From Yamagishiella unicocca (lineage: Eukaryota > Chlorophyta > Chlorophyceae > Chlamydomonadales > Volvocaceae): a DNA stretch of 64,000 nt. Below, in pieces: positions 20,801-31,051 of the stretch. The position numbers were made by a program, and so were the translations under genes. Numbering within the stretch: the first letter of the stretch is position 1; every line of letters begins with the position of its first letter. The DNA lies in contig BDSL01000007.1 of assembly GCA_003116995.1 (NCBI GenBank), positions 682,001 through 746,000 on the forward strand. The letters run 5' to 3'. The notes below the pieces were generated by a model. The model searched no databases. It was not told where the DNA came from and saw nothing but the letters and a program-made list of their open reading frames with translations.

Positions 20801-23340
20801 GGCGCGACGGCGTCCGCCGCGACGGAGTCGCCCCGACACAACTGGCTGCTGGTGCAGTCCCTCGGCAACTGGGGCAAGCACGAGTGGCGGCTGCGGATGT
20901 ACGGCAGCGCGCGGCACCTGTTTCGCGCCGCCATCGATGAGGCGGCGAAACACCCCGACGGCATCGCCGGCGGCGGCGGCGCCGCCATCATGCACTACTG
21001 GGCCTCCCGGGAGCTGGACGCACTCAATGTGCGTAACGCCCGCATCGTGGCGGCGGAGGCGCTGCGCAAGTGCCCTGCTGACGTGGCGCTCTACGTGTTG
21101 GCGGCTAGCGTTGAGCTGGAGGGGGGCAACCTGGGTGAGTGGGGCTCTTCCCCCGTGCTGGGGGCAGGGGTGGCCGTGGGGCTGGCAGAGGAGGCCGTGT
21201 CTCCGCCGGGATATTGGTGCACCGATGGGGTTACAAGCGACGGGGTTACACGCGGAGGGGTTACAAGCGGAGGTCCGCCCTTACAGTTGGGCGTTGCGGT
21301 GTTGTCCTGGTTTGACCGGACGATCTTGGGAGGGTGGATGTACGGGTACTTGTGGCGGCGCGTTGTTGCACGGCAGGCTAGCTGCGCAAGCAGCACTGCG
21401 AGGTAGCTGGGCACGGGAGCCCTCAACACAACAGCGGAGCGAGTGCGGCCAGACGCCCTCCGGCAACAAAGCACAGCACGGCACAGCACGGTACAGCACG
21501 GCACAGCACAGCACGGCACAGCATGCTGTCTGCTGCTGCCGCGAGCTTGCTCCCGCCGCTGCCGTCGCCTCGCAGACCTGGCCAAGGGCTACTGCCAGCG
21601 CGCCTACTCCCTGGACCGGACCGACAAGCAGCTCTTCCTGGTGTGGCCCAGGGTAGAGGCGGCGCTGGGCGACCGGGTCAAGGCGCGGCTGCTGTACGAG
21701 CGGGCGCTGGACATGCACCCGCTCAACACCAAAATCATGAACGTGAGAGGATGGGAGGGGGATATGGGGGCGGAGTGGTTTGGAGGGGAGGGGCCTGGTG
21801 AGTGATACTAGTTCGATGGGCCATGGGCGAGTCGTTTGTGCGGTGCGGCTGCTGCTGGTGGGTGATCTGTGCAGAGGTAGCGGGCAGGGCATGGGGTTTC
21901 ATGTGCTGTTGTAGGTGCTGCTGTCGGTGGGTGGGTGCGGAGCAGGGCATGTGGCGTGCGCGCGCGGGAAGAATGTAAGCCGGGTCCAGATCCCCAGCCT
22001 CATCCCCAACCCCTATCATCTGCTCGCAGCTTTACGCGCGCTTCGAAAGGGATGAAGGGTCGTACCGCGAGGCCGCTGAACTGTACGACAGGGCCCTGAG
22101 CATCGACCCGCTGTCTCCGGTGATGGGCATGCACAACCGTGCCGACTGGGCCTCCCTGGAGGCCGACCTGGGGAACACCGCCCTGGCGCGGTCGCTACTG
22201 GAGGGCGGCCTGGAGGCGCACCCCCGCTCGACCCCGTTGCTGGTGACCCTTGCGAAGGTGGGAGGGGGGCTGGTGACCCTTGCCGAGGTGGGGGGGTTGC
22301 TGGCACTGTGTATGGGCACGGCGTATGGGCACGGTGCACGGGCACGGCGTATGGGCAAGTTGTGTAGGTGAGGGGCACGGAGAGGGCACGGTGTACGGGG
22401 GTTTTGAGCTGGGGCTGACATCTGGGCGAGGGCCAGGAGGAGCATCGCGAGCGTGCCATGGGGGACGAGGATTTGGTTTACAGCCGTAAGGGTAGCGATG
22501 CCAGAGGGGTGAGGGCTCCTCGAAGCAGCACTTCACTGCACTGCGACCAACCCGCAGGGCTGTCTTCCCGCCGCCTGCACCCTGACCTGCAACCGCACCC
22601 CCTTCCTTCTCCTGACGGACCCCCTCCCCGACCCATTACCCCGACCCGACCCTGCTCCCCGACCCTGACTCGCCCCACTCCCCCCCCCACACACACAGGT
22701 CGAGCGGCTGGAGGGGCGCTACGCGGACGCCCTGCGGCTGGTGCGCAGCGCCCAGGCCCTGGCGGGTCCCTTCAATCCCGCCGTCATGACGGAGCGGGCG
22801 CAGGTGCTGCGGGCCATGGGCGAGCGCGAGCTGGCCGCCAACCTGTCCCGCCACGTGGCGGCCGTCAAGGACCTCAACCGCATGAAGCAGCAGGGCTACT
22901 GGGGCAGCGAGGCGTGGCGCGCGTTCATCGAGGCCACGAGGAGCGGCGAGCAGCAGGCGGTGGTAGCGGCGGCGCGGCAGCGGAAGCTGGAGCTGGGGTG
23001 GGCCACAGCGGTGAGGGGCACCAAGCCGAAGCCCACAGGCGCGGCGGGGGACGGGCGCAAGCCGACGGCGCCGGAGGCGCAGCAGTGGCTGCAGCTGCAG
23101 CAGCTGCGGCTGCAGCGCGCGGAGGCGCGGCGGCTGGCTGTGGAGCGCTCGGCGCGGCTGCGGGCGGAGGAGGAGGGGGCGGGCGTCGCAGTGCTGACGT
23201 CGATGTCGTCTGGAGACGAGGACTTCAACGACTACTACGACGAGCCGCCCGTTGGGCTGCCGTCGCTGGATTCAGTACGGCGGCCCACGCCCGGGGATGA
23301 GGAGGAGGATGTGTATGAGGGGGAGGAGGAGGCAGTCTAG
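17843..23340 (+). CDS. FHA-like domain plus HAT/TPR-repeat protein, unknown function
   Basis: Six exons: 17843-18036, 18208-18579, 18916-21134, 21576-21742, 22030-22257, 22699-23340, all in phase, giving 1273 residues. An Arg-rich N-terminus is followed by helical sequence, a long Ala/Gly/Gln-rich stretch (about 225-480) and a beta-rich segment (about 560-640). That segment has LMHVNGKAV and GDEVWFGNKVFCFRVE and resembles the second half of an FHA domain. From about 690 to 1130 there are HAT/TPR-type helical repeats (for example KARLLYERALDMHPLN, EAAELYDRALSIDPLS), then an acidic C-terminal tail. HAT repeats are typical of RNA-processing factors such as HCF107 and Mac1 in chloroplasts, so an RNA role is possible. 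Neither function nor location is shown. The start could also be the ATG at 17918 or 17942. The exon-5 donor is duplicated 30 bp downstream. Confidence 0.75.
21226..21276. repeat. Short tandem repeat in intron 3 of the FHA/HAT gene
   Basis: Three copies of a 16-17 bp unit around GGGGTTACAAGCG. Confidence 0.8.
21472..21522. repeat. GCACAGCACG microsatellite in intron 3 of the FHA/HAT gene
   Basis: Several consecutive copies of the decamer GGCACAGCAC and the variant GGTACAGCAC lie about 55 bp before the exon-4 acceptor. Confidence 0.85.
22239..22298 (+). repeat. Tandem duplication of the exon-5 donor site
   Basis: CTGGTGACCCTTGCGAAG|GTGGG is followed 30 bp later by CTGGTGACCCTTGCCGAG|GTGGG. 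Exon ends at 22257 or 22287 are both possible, and the longer form adds ten residues in frame (VGGGLVTLAE). Confidence 0.8.
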
Positions 23341-25579
23341 AGGAGGAGGCGTGCGCCGCCCGCGCCGCGCCCACTCGGTGGGGGAAGGCCATCTCGTCTG
23401 CTGATGATCGAGCTGAGACAGAAATCTAGGGCGAGTGAGAGGGGGAGAGAGAGGGGGATGCGCGTCACAGGGCACCTTAAAAAGGAACGCGCTGGGGCCT
23501 GGGTGGTCCCCCCCGCCCCATGGGTCGCTCGCACGGCGGCGCTCAGCAGGTCGGACAGGAGGGGCGGTCACCCGCCTTGCGTGAGACGTGAGGCGTTGTG
23601 CGATAAAAGGTATCCCATGTTATGGTACAGGGCGGAAGCTCTTGAGTAAGTAGCGACAGGTGTAAGGATGCTAGCCCGGCTCTCGTTGTCACAGTTGGCG
23701 GGCTGCGGGACTGGTCGAGGGAGGGGTGATCTGACAGGCCTCGATGGCTCGCTGTACGATTTGAGGCACTGTTCCACCGATAGACGCTCCCAGGGGGCCT
23801 CGTGCTCCCAAGCGTTGCACGAGCACGGCAAGGGACGGGCACGTTTGCCGCGCGACAAGGTAGCATGCAATGTAGAAAGAGAGAGAAAGAGAGGTCTGAA
23901 AGAGTGTGCGTTGGGGCTTTTGAGGGCCCGCTACATCAGGTTATAAGGTGGTATGCTCGGTTATGGCCGTCGTGCCGGTAGTCACGGTTACATCGGCAGT
24001 GGTTGGTGCACAGTGCGTGGTAGCTAGGGTTGTCGGCGGAGGAGACGAGCAGCAGTTGAAGGTGGTGGGGGGACGTGGTTCCAAGGAGAGGGGGCACTGT
24101 GGTGTTGCCCTTGCATCCCCGATCAGCCTAGGGGCTGGTTATTCCTGATGAGCCTAGGGGTTGGTCGTTTCGGAAGGCCAGAAAAGCATTGTTGCACAGC
24201 AATACAGCACATCAGGTCGAAGGAGGGAGGGGTAAGGGAGGTGCTGCCCGAAGGCTGTGTCCGCCCTCAGTCCGTTGCATGCAGATAGACTGGAGCCCCC
24301 GCAGGGCGAGCGGTGGGACAGGTGGGTGGCTGCGCGTCACGCTCTGTGCAGGACTAGGGAGCAGATGGCCCTATCGTTGGCTCCGGAACCGCAGGCCGGC
24401 GGTGTCGCCAGCCCGGCGCTTGTAACATCAGCGGCAGAAATATACTTACATTAAGTTGGAAGTCCATAGGTGCGCGTCGGGACTGTTCAAGGTAAAGTAC
24501 ATGATGTTACAAATGCTCAGCCGAGTCCCGCCAGCTGCCCCGCATCACACAGCTCCCAACCCGCAAGTGCAACCCCGTTGCTGCGCGGGAAACCCGATTT
24601 TGTTGATGGAGCTGGGTCGGTCGAATACCGCGACAAGCTCGCCGTCTGAAGTCCGTCTTCTTCTTCGTGAGTTGGCATCAACTAGCGGCCCCTCGTTTGC
24701 CGCCTACAGCACTGCGACCCACATCCGAGGATGAAGAATACAAATGTTGGTACAGGCTACGGTTATCACAAGCACCCCGCTTCGCTACGCGTGGTGCACT
24801 CCACCACGGGCCTCGACCAACAGTCGAAGGCAACGTAGCGATCACCTCTCGTAGCGTATATTTGGATCGCGTGTACGCTCTCAAACGCGCAAAGACAATT
24901 GGTGACAAAAGCCGCCAAAAATTCCTGCACGGCCCCGGCAGCGCTCAACGCCAAGCAGACACTTATAAACCTTCTCGAGCCTCACATACTTGCACACAAT
25001 CTTCCAATGCCCCAACAATGTCGATTCCGCAGCCACCCAGGCCAACAGACAAGGGGTTCCACAGTCGGGTGAGTCGTACACGCAAAACGCACTGATATAT
25101 AAGGTACAGGGCTGCTCGCGACCTCGCACAATGTGCCGAACGACACGAAGATGCCCCTGCTTTGCTCCTCGCGTTAGCTCTCCAAGGTATTACTCGCACG
25201 CACGAACGAAGGGATGCAGCAGCCTCTCGCTGCTCCTGCTAGCGCGTCAGCGACCGCCAGGTTCAACACCTCGTCCTGAGTCCGACACAAGCTACTGCGT
25301 AAGAAACCCACATGCATCCCTCCTCGCCGCATGCTTCCAAAAGGCATCCTTGGCCCGAATTCGGACCGGAAGTCGGTTAAGGGAGCGGCAGCACCGCCGA
25401 CAGGCAGCAACAGCTGTAACAGCTAGGGACGGGAGTCCCCAGCGCGACAGGGTAACAACCTAGACGGTCCATGTGCCGGGAAAAAATATGTGGATGCCAA
25501 GCAGACTAGTCAACACAACCGCAACAGGCGCCAACTAACTGGCTAAAAGTGAAAATATCTTGCCTGGGAGCACCCCGCA
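23341..25579. other. Gene-poor stretch between convergent genes
   Basis: It holds the 3' flanks of the FHA/HAT and thioredoxin-like genes. A small imperfect tandem repeat (AGCCTAGGGGCTGGT, then AGCCTAGGGGTTGGT) lies near 24125-24170. A purine tract GAGAGAGAAAGAGAG is near 23878-23893. No open frame here shows family resemblance or intron structure. Confidence 0.45.
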
Positions 25580-27433
25580 TCACCGGTTCATGACAATGCC
25601 GTTGGGATCCAGTACGAAGTCCTTCTTCTCGGCGCGAGCGATGAAATCAAGGTTCTTGCGGAGGATCTCCATCTTCTTGAAAGAAGCGCCCATGCCGATC
25701 AAGTCGGTGCCGTCGCGGTTGATCACCAGCACGTGCGGGATGCCCCTCACGCCCTTCTTCTTGATGAACGCGGCGAACTCGCCCTCCTGCGGCGACCAGA
25801 GGACGCGCACAGGAGTTGTAGCGATCAGGCAGCAAGCAGCAACTGTATCCTGGGCCGTCCCTCAAGAGGCGTCGCAGGCGGTGATTCATCGGCGGGAGGG
25901 GCCGGCGTCAACACCCGCCTTCTCCTCGAGGATGAGCTTCGATAGTCGACGGCCTGGCAGGGCGTATGCGGTGGGTATGCGTGCTGCGGCTGATGCTCCG
26001 GCCGCTAGGCCACTAAGACCATTCCCTGCGTCCTCAGCCTCCTGCGCCGGACCTCCTAATCTCACCTCAATGTTAGCTTTGTAGAAGTTAAAGTTCTGTG
26101 ACAGTATCTCACTGGTCGGAATGCGGCACAGGGCCGGGAAGGAGCTCTTGCAGCAGGCGCACCAACCTGAAGGGGCCGGGGCGGGGCGGGGTCGCATAAG
26201 ATTCGATTACACGACATGGGTAAGATAGCTGGCGTATTGTCTTCGGGCCGACCACATGGCGGGGGTGGCGGTGAAGAGCCGCGTGGGGGCAGCAGCGGGC
26301 AGGGAGCACGCCAGCCGGAGATGCGCGACGTGAGGAGGTGAGGTATGACACATACGATACGGCATCGCGCCGTACTGCTGGTGGCGCCAGCGATGTCCCT
26401 CCTGGGTCCTGGCCGTTGCCCCCGCCGTGACCGTCGTACCACGACATGTAGACGCGCGCCCATGGCCTCCGTACCCCGCTCCCGTCCCTAAGTGCCGCGT
26501 CTCCCGAGCCGTGTCCGACGCTCGCCGGCTAGGGGCGTTTCCAAGCCGCAACTCACTATGCCGAGCCGCGCCCACAGCGTGCTGATTCAGGGTATGTAGG
26601 TAAGCACGCATCGCCAGAACATTTTTGCCTCAGTTGCCACTCAATCCATACCTAATTGCGCAACCCTTTTTTTGAAACAGCGGTAAGCTTCGGGCCGCCT
26701 ATGGCTGCGTCCGTCTCTCGATACCGCAACCCTGCGAAAGACACTTACCCGCGTAGAAATCCACGACGGCCATGCGACCACCGTTGTTCTCCGGTGCGAC
26801 GGCCGCCTCCAGCTCCTCCACGCTCGCGACCTCCTTGAAAGCTGCACGCGCACACGCGCACACAAGCCGCAAGTCCAAGTCACGTGCTTGACCGAACACC
26901 TTGGCCGCGTTAGGCACTCCATAGTCGCTTTGCTTCGTGTTTAAGTATGGAACACGTGTTGAAGGTGTGCATATGGGTGGAGACCAATCATGCCCGTGGA
27001 AAGCGCGCATGGTTCTTGGGCCAGCGGCAGGAGTATGATACACACTCAAGCAAAGTCAAATGACCATAACCCCTTTTGGGAAACGTGACTCTAAAGCTAT
27101 GCTGCGAACGCACGGCATGAACTGTGGACTGCATTCGTCATATTGACGACGGCCGTTATGATAGAGGATGGTTCCCCTCGACAGATACGTACCACAAGGC
27201 TTCTTGTACCAGGGTACCTTGGCCTCAACTACGGGCCCATCCATGCTGGCTGCTGTCCCCGTAGCATCCGCGCCAACGTTCTCAGATACTGCATCTGAGA
27301 CAGCCGATGTGCGAAGCCTGGCGAGCCGCTGGAAGGACGCCGAATTTAAATGGACCGCAAAAGACACATGTGCCTTAGCTACATTCCTGTTTGCGCGCGT
27401 TGGCGCCGCAACTGGCCCGCCAGACGCAAGCAT
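25580..27433 (-). CDS. Chloroplast thioredoxin-like protein, ACHT type
   Basis: Four exons: 27193-27433, 26749-26841, 26066-26166, 25580-25786, giving 213 residues in consistent phase. The first 50 or so residues are Ala/Arg/Ser-rich, as expected for a chloroplast transit peptide. Then come VPWYKKP, FKEVASVEELEAAV and the strand MAVVDFYAGWCACC, where Cys114 and Cys117 form the redox CxxC. The cis-proline is Pro162 in RGIPHVLV. The layout and the W-K motif before the thioredoxin fold resemble plant atypical Cys/His-rich thioredoxins (ACHT), which take part in oxidative regulation of plastid enzymes. The active site here is WCACC, with a third cysteine inside the motif. The C-terminus (ARAEKKDFVLDPNGIVMNR) is not familiar. 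Family assignment beyond thioredoxin-like is moderate. Confidence 0.82.
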
Positions 27434-28251
27434 TTTTATGAATCAAGTGTATTTTTTGTTTCCCAGTTTTAATATACGAAATACAAGCAAATTTATAACA
27501 GCAATTAAAGCAATCAGAGGCAGCATTTAACATGTCTGCATCCGTACACTTTACCTTAACGAACCGGCCGCCATACTCATGTCCCCTCGCTGCCCTTTTG
27601 CTCTTGACGTTCAGCCGGCATGTGCATCCCATGAAGCGTCGTTCTTGTGCACACCCGCTGTTGTATGTGTGTATGTTTGGGTTTCACCAGCGTTGGGTTA
27701 TGCGGGCGGTTCGGGTGCATTTCACCAGCGTTGGGTTATGTGGGTCGCAGTGGGTTATGCCTTTTGACAAGACGCCGACAGCTCAGGATGGCCAGGGATA
27801 ACAAGGGCCAGTCCTAGTTCTAACCTTCGATAGCTTTATGACGATAGCACTAGGTTCCTTCACGCTTTCGAAACGTTTTAGGGGATGCTTTCGTTTCTGT
27901 TCGAAGGCTCGACGGCATTCCTGTGCTATCTGTGACTGCCTTTGTGAGGCAGGATAAGTTGAGACTGCCTGATACAACACGTTTCCAAACTCCAGTAAGT
28001 GGACGACACGCCAGCTCAATATGGGTTTCATCAGCCCCATGCTTAATATTTCCCCCCAGACAGTATGCCTCGTGAACCACTTCAGCGAGACCGTGCATTA
28101 TTAAGCTATGCTGACAACCAAGCTTGCTAGGTGCACCAAGCTCTAACTGCCGTCATCGGCCAAATAGCTTCAATGAAGTCGTTTGAGGCACAGGGCACAG
28201 TATCCATACGCGAGGACGTTACACCAGAGCGGCAAATCCAGACGCCACCAT
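27434..28251. other. Intergenic region upstream of the thioredoxin-like gene
   Basis: It contains the thioredoxin-like promoter and the eS24 3' flank. A direct repeat of TTTCACCAGCGTTGGGTTAT occurs twice near 27675-27740. No gene is seen. Confidence 0.45.
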
Positions 28252-30674
28252 CTACTTCTTGCCTGTGATGGGATTGCCGACCAGCAGGGAGGAAAAAAGA
28301 GACGGTTCAGTGGCGTGACCCATTTCAGCCGCGTTAGCTTCTAGGCACTAAGCCTTGTACTAAGCCCCCTTGTCCTAAGCCAGACATGCGAAGCAAGGCA
28401 CGATATTAGCCGGCTTCACATGTTGTGGCGGACAAAATGACAACAATTATGTGTGAAGGGGAACCGGGGAGACCTCTACACACTGGCTGCCAGGCGAGCA
28501 TCTGTCAGCTCAAAAAATGTTGTATTTGGCACCAGCCAAGCAAGCGGGCCGCTACTAACCAAATTGCTGTCAGATCAGGCGTGCATTCTAGCCGCAAAAC
28601 GAGCTACCAGTCCTTTCGAGTACCCTGTAGTCACTCGCAAAATGCTCCGCACTCGATCCCCAGGGAGGGTGAGAGAGACAGCGCTATCGCGGCAGCCGCC
28701 AGCCAACACGGGCCTATACGTCGCGCCCCGTCTGGGTCCCCTGCAAAGCCCCCAACGCCGATTCGCGTACATACCGCTGGCGGTCTTCTTGACACCGCGG
28801 ACCTTCTTGGCGCGCTTCCGCCTCTCCTTCATCTGCTTGCGCGACCGGTCCACCTTCTTCTCCAGGCCGTTCTGCAGGTACAGCAGAGCAGGCAGGGGTA
28901 CCCAGCGGCTGAATGACGCAACCCCAGAAACCCTCCAAAAAGATTAACGAATACGCCACCTGATCCTTTGATAATTCACGGTTCGTGGGGGTATTGCGAA
29001 ATGGAAGCCTGGGCCATAGCCTAGTGCAATGGCTGTGTAGATCTAGCGGCATTGCGGGAAAGAAATGCCACATCCTGAAAACCCCATCCCTGGCTGCGGA
29101 GGTACGCATGAGGCCCCATAACGTGATGGGAAGCCACGACACAGGCAACGCCCAGACGGGTCTCAGCGATGTCTCTATGCGCAATCAACGAGAGCCCGCC
29201 TCCCGCGAGGCATGCTGCGTTAACGTCCGGCTACGCAATTCGACAGTGTCACACGCGCCCAGCATTTTACTCCAAGAGCACGTGTCCGCTGCAGCCGCCA
29301 CGCGCACAAAATCGATCCGCTGACTCCAGCTAGCCAACAAACTGCCGGGCGTGGCTGTGACCCGATACACGACCCGTAACTGTGGCTTTGAGTCGCAGCC
29401 GGAAGCCAGCTTCGCATGTCTGTTTGCTGCTGCGTCCATGGAAAGGCTGTATTGGCAGGAGGTGCACCGGCCGCTAGAGGCTGTATTGGCAGGAGGTGCA
29501 CCGGACGGCTAGAAGTTGTGCAATAGCTTGCACCATCTCCCGATAATATCTGGGCCCCCCTTCTGGGATATCCGCTTATCGAGGTTTTGCTTGGCGGCCG
29601 CCACGTCAACTGCTACTGCGTGGAGCGCCAGGTCGCAGTAACCGCACCAGCGCTGTTGCTGGGCTCGGCAACGACCGCGGGAAACAAGTATAGAGTCCGC
29701 AGGGTTGATATCCGAAGCTGCCAGAGCCAGGCAGCATACCCCTCCTGGGAACCCTGCTGCTGCTCCAGAGCTCTGGGTGTCCACGCCGCTCTCCTGCAGT
29801 TTCCGCCAGACTGCTTGCCTCCGTTTCGCTGTTCGATGCCTGCGCCCCACAGCACTATATGCCGTCCCCCCGTGGACTAGGTGCCAGGATTGTCACCAGA
29901 CCGTCGTCGTTGGTTACCGGCACGCGGACCACCAGAGTAAACTTCATTTCAGACGGTGCCGCGCCTCCGCGTAAAGCATCATTGCGACCGAAAATACCTG
30001 CCAAGACCATGAAGGGCCAGGGGTCCGGATGCGCCGTGCGTACTTACCCTGACAAGGCGGTACTTGGGCTCGAACTGCTTGGCCGCCTTCAGGTCATCGT
30101 AGATGAGGCCGAAGCCGGTGGACTTGCCACCACCGAACTGTAAAAAGGAATAGGAAGGCATTGATTGTCGACCTTCCATATGTTCAAGCGATGGGCGCCA
30201 CAGTGTGCGCCGCCGCGCAGCCTGCCCTCAGTCCCATTTCCAACAGTCCTCCTATAATCAGGTCAGCAACCCAAGATCGCTCAGTAAGCTCCATGACAAC
30301 CCCTGGTCGGCTGCGCACCTGGGTGCGGAAGCCGAACAGGAAGACGCACTGGCTGTCCTTGACATCGTACATGGACGTCAGCTTCTCCTTCAGCTCAGCC
30401 TGAATGAATCAAAGAGCGTATCGTCCATACGTATCGAGCTGACGACCGAAGCTGTGAGCGCCGCTCTTCATGGCATCTACGCCGGCTTACCTTGGAGACG
30501 TTCGCCCGGCCAGGGTGCAGCACATCAATAATCTGCGAAACGAAGTTCCATAAGCTGCGCATCTATCGAAGCCTGTTAGGCTAAGTGAAAGTGAGAACTC
30601 ACGAATTGCCGCCGCTGCAGCAGCCTGTTGGTCATGAACTTGCGAGTGCGGATGGTGCAGGTCTTGTCCGACAT
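28252..30674 (-). CDS. RPS24: 40S ribosomal protein S24 (eS24)
   Basis: Six exons: 30603-30674, 30491-30532, 30319-30399, 30048-30137, 28775-28871 and a final 11-bp coding exon 28252-28262, giving 130 residues. The order of motifs is that of eS24 throughout: [20 protein letters not shown], then [41 protein letters not shown] and the basic tail [19 protein letters not shown]. The last exon only adds GKK and the stop; it is supported by a CAG acceptor, phase and the usual Lys-rich end of the family. It is a structural protein of the small ribosomal subunit. Intron 4 is about 1.2 kb and carries a 34-bp tandem duplication. Confidence 0.96.
29444..29512. repeat. 34-bp tandem duplication in eS24 intron 4
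   Basis: Two nearly identical copies built on GGCTGTATTGGCAGGAGGTG and CACCGG lie head to tail. Confidence 0.85.
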
Positions 30675-31051
30675 TTTTGCCGGCTTGTCTACAGACCAAC
30701 GCGCTGCAGAAGAGGGGGTTGCAGAGTGAAAGCCGACGGACTTGACCCCCCCTCCTCTCAGCGCCGCCCACCCTGGAGCAGCAGGACCGGCCCCGCCTAA
30801 CTCATTAGTTTGGGATCAAAATTACATGTACTACGCGTAATGAGCACTGGGCTCTGCATAGCATTTGCTTTGGTCGCCTCAGTAAATATACATCCTCGAA
30901 ATGGCCATTCGCAACCCGCTGGCCACAACGTGCTACGACTTGCCGCACCTAGCTTACATCAGGATAATATTATCCTATACAGCTTTCATACGCCACCGCT
31001 TGACAACATCTTGAAAGAGCTCACTACTATCACATCGCAACCCGTTTGCAT
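30675..31051. promoter_or_regulatory. eS24 promoter / kinesin 3' flank
   Basis: This 377-bp gap lies between two tandem minus-strand genes. It is GC-rich near eS24 and AT-rich around 30870-31020. I recognise no specific element. Confidence 0.4.

Noticed and set aside
20175..21656. 493-residue Arg-rich open frame on the plus strand
   Set aside because: Out-of-frame reading of FHA/HAT exon 3; the true frame has the HAT repeats and joins the flanking exons in phase.
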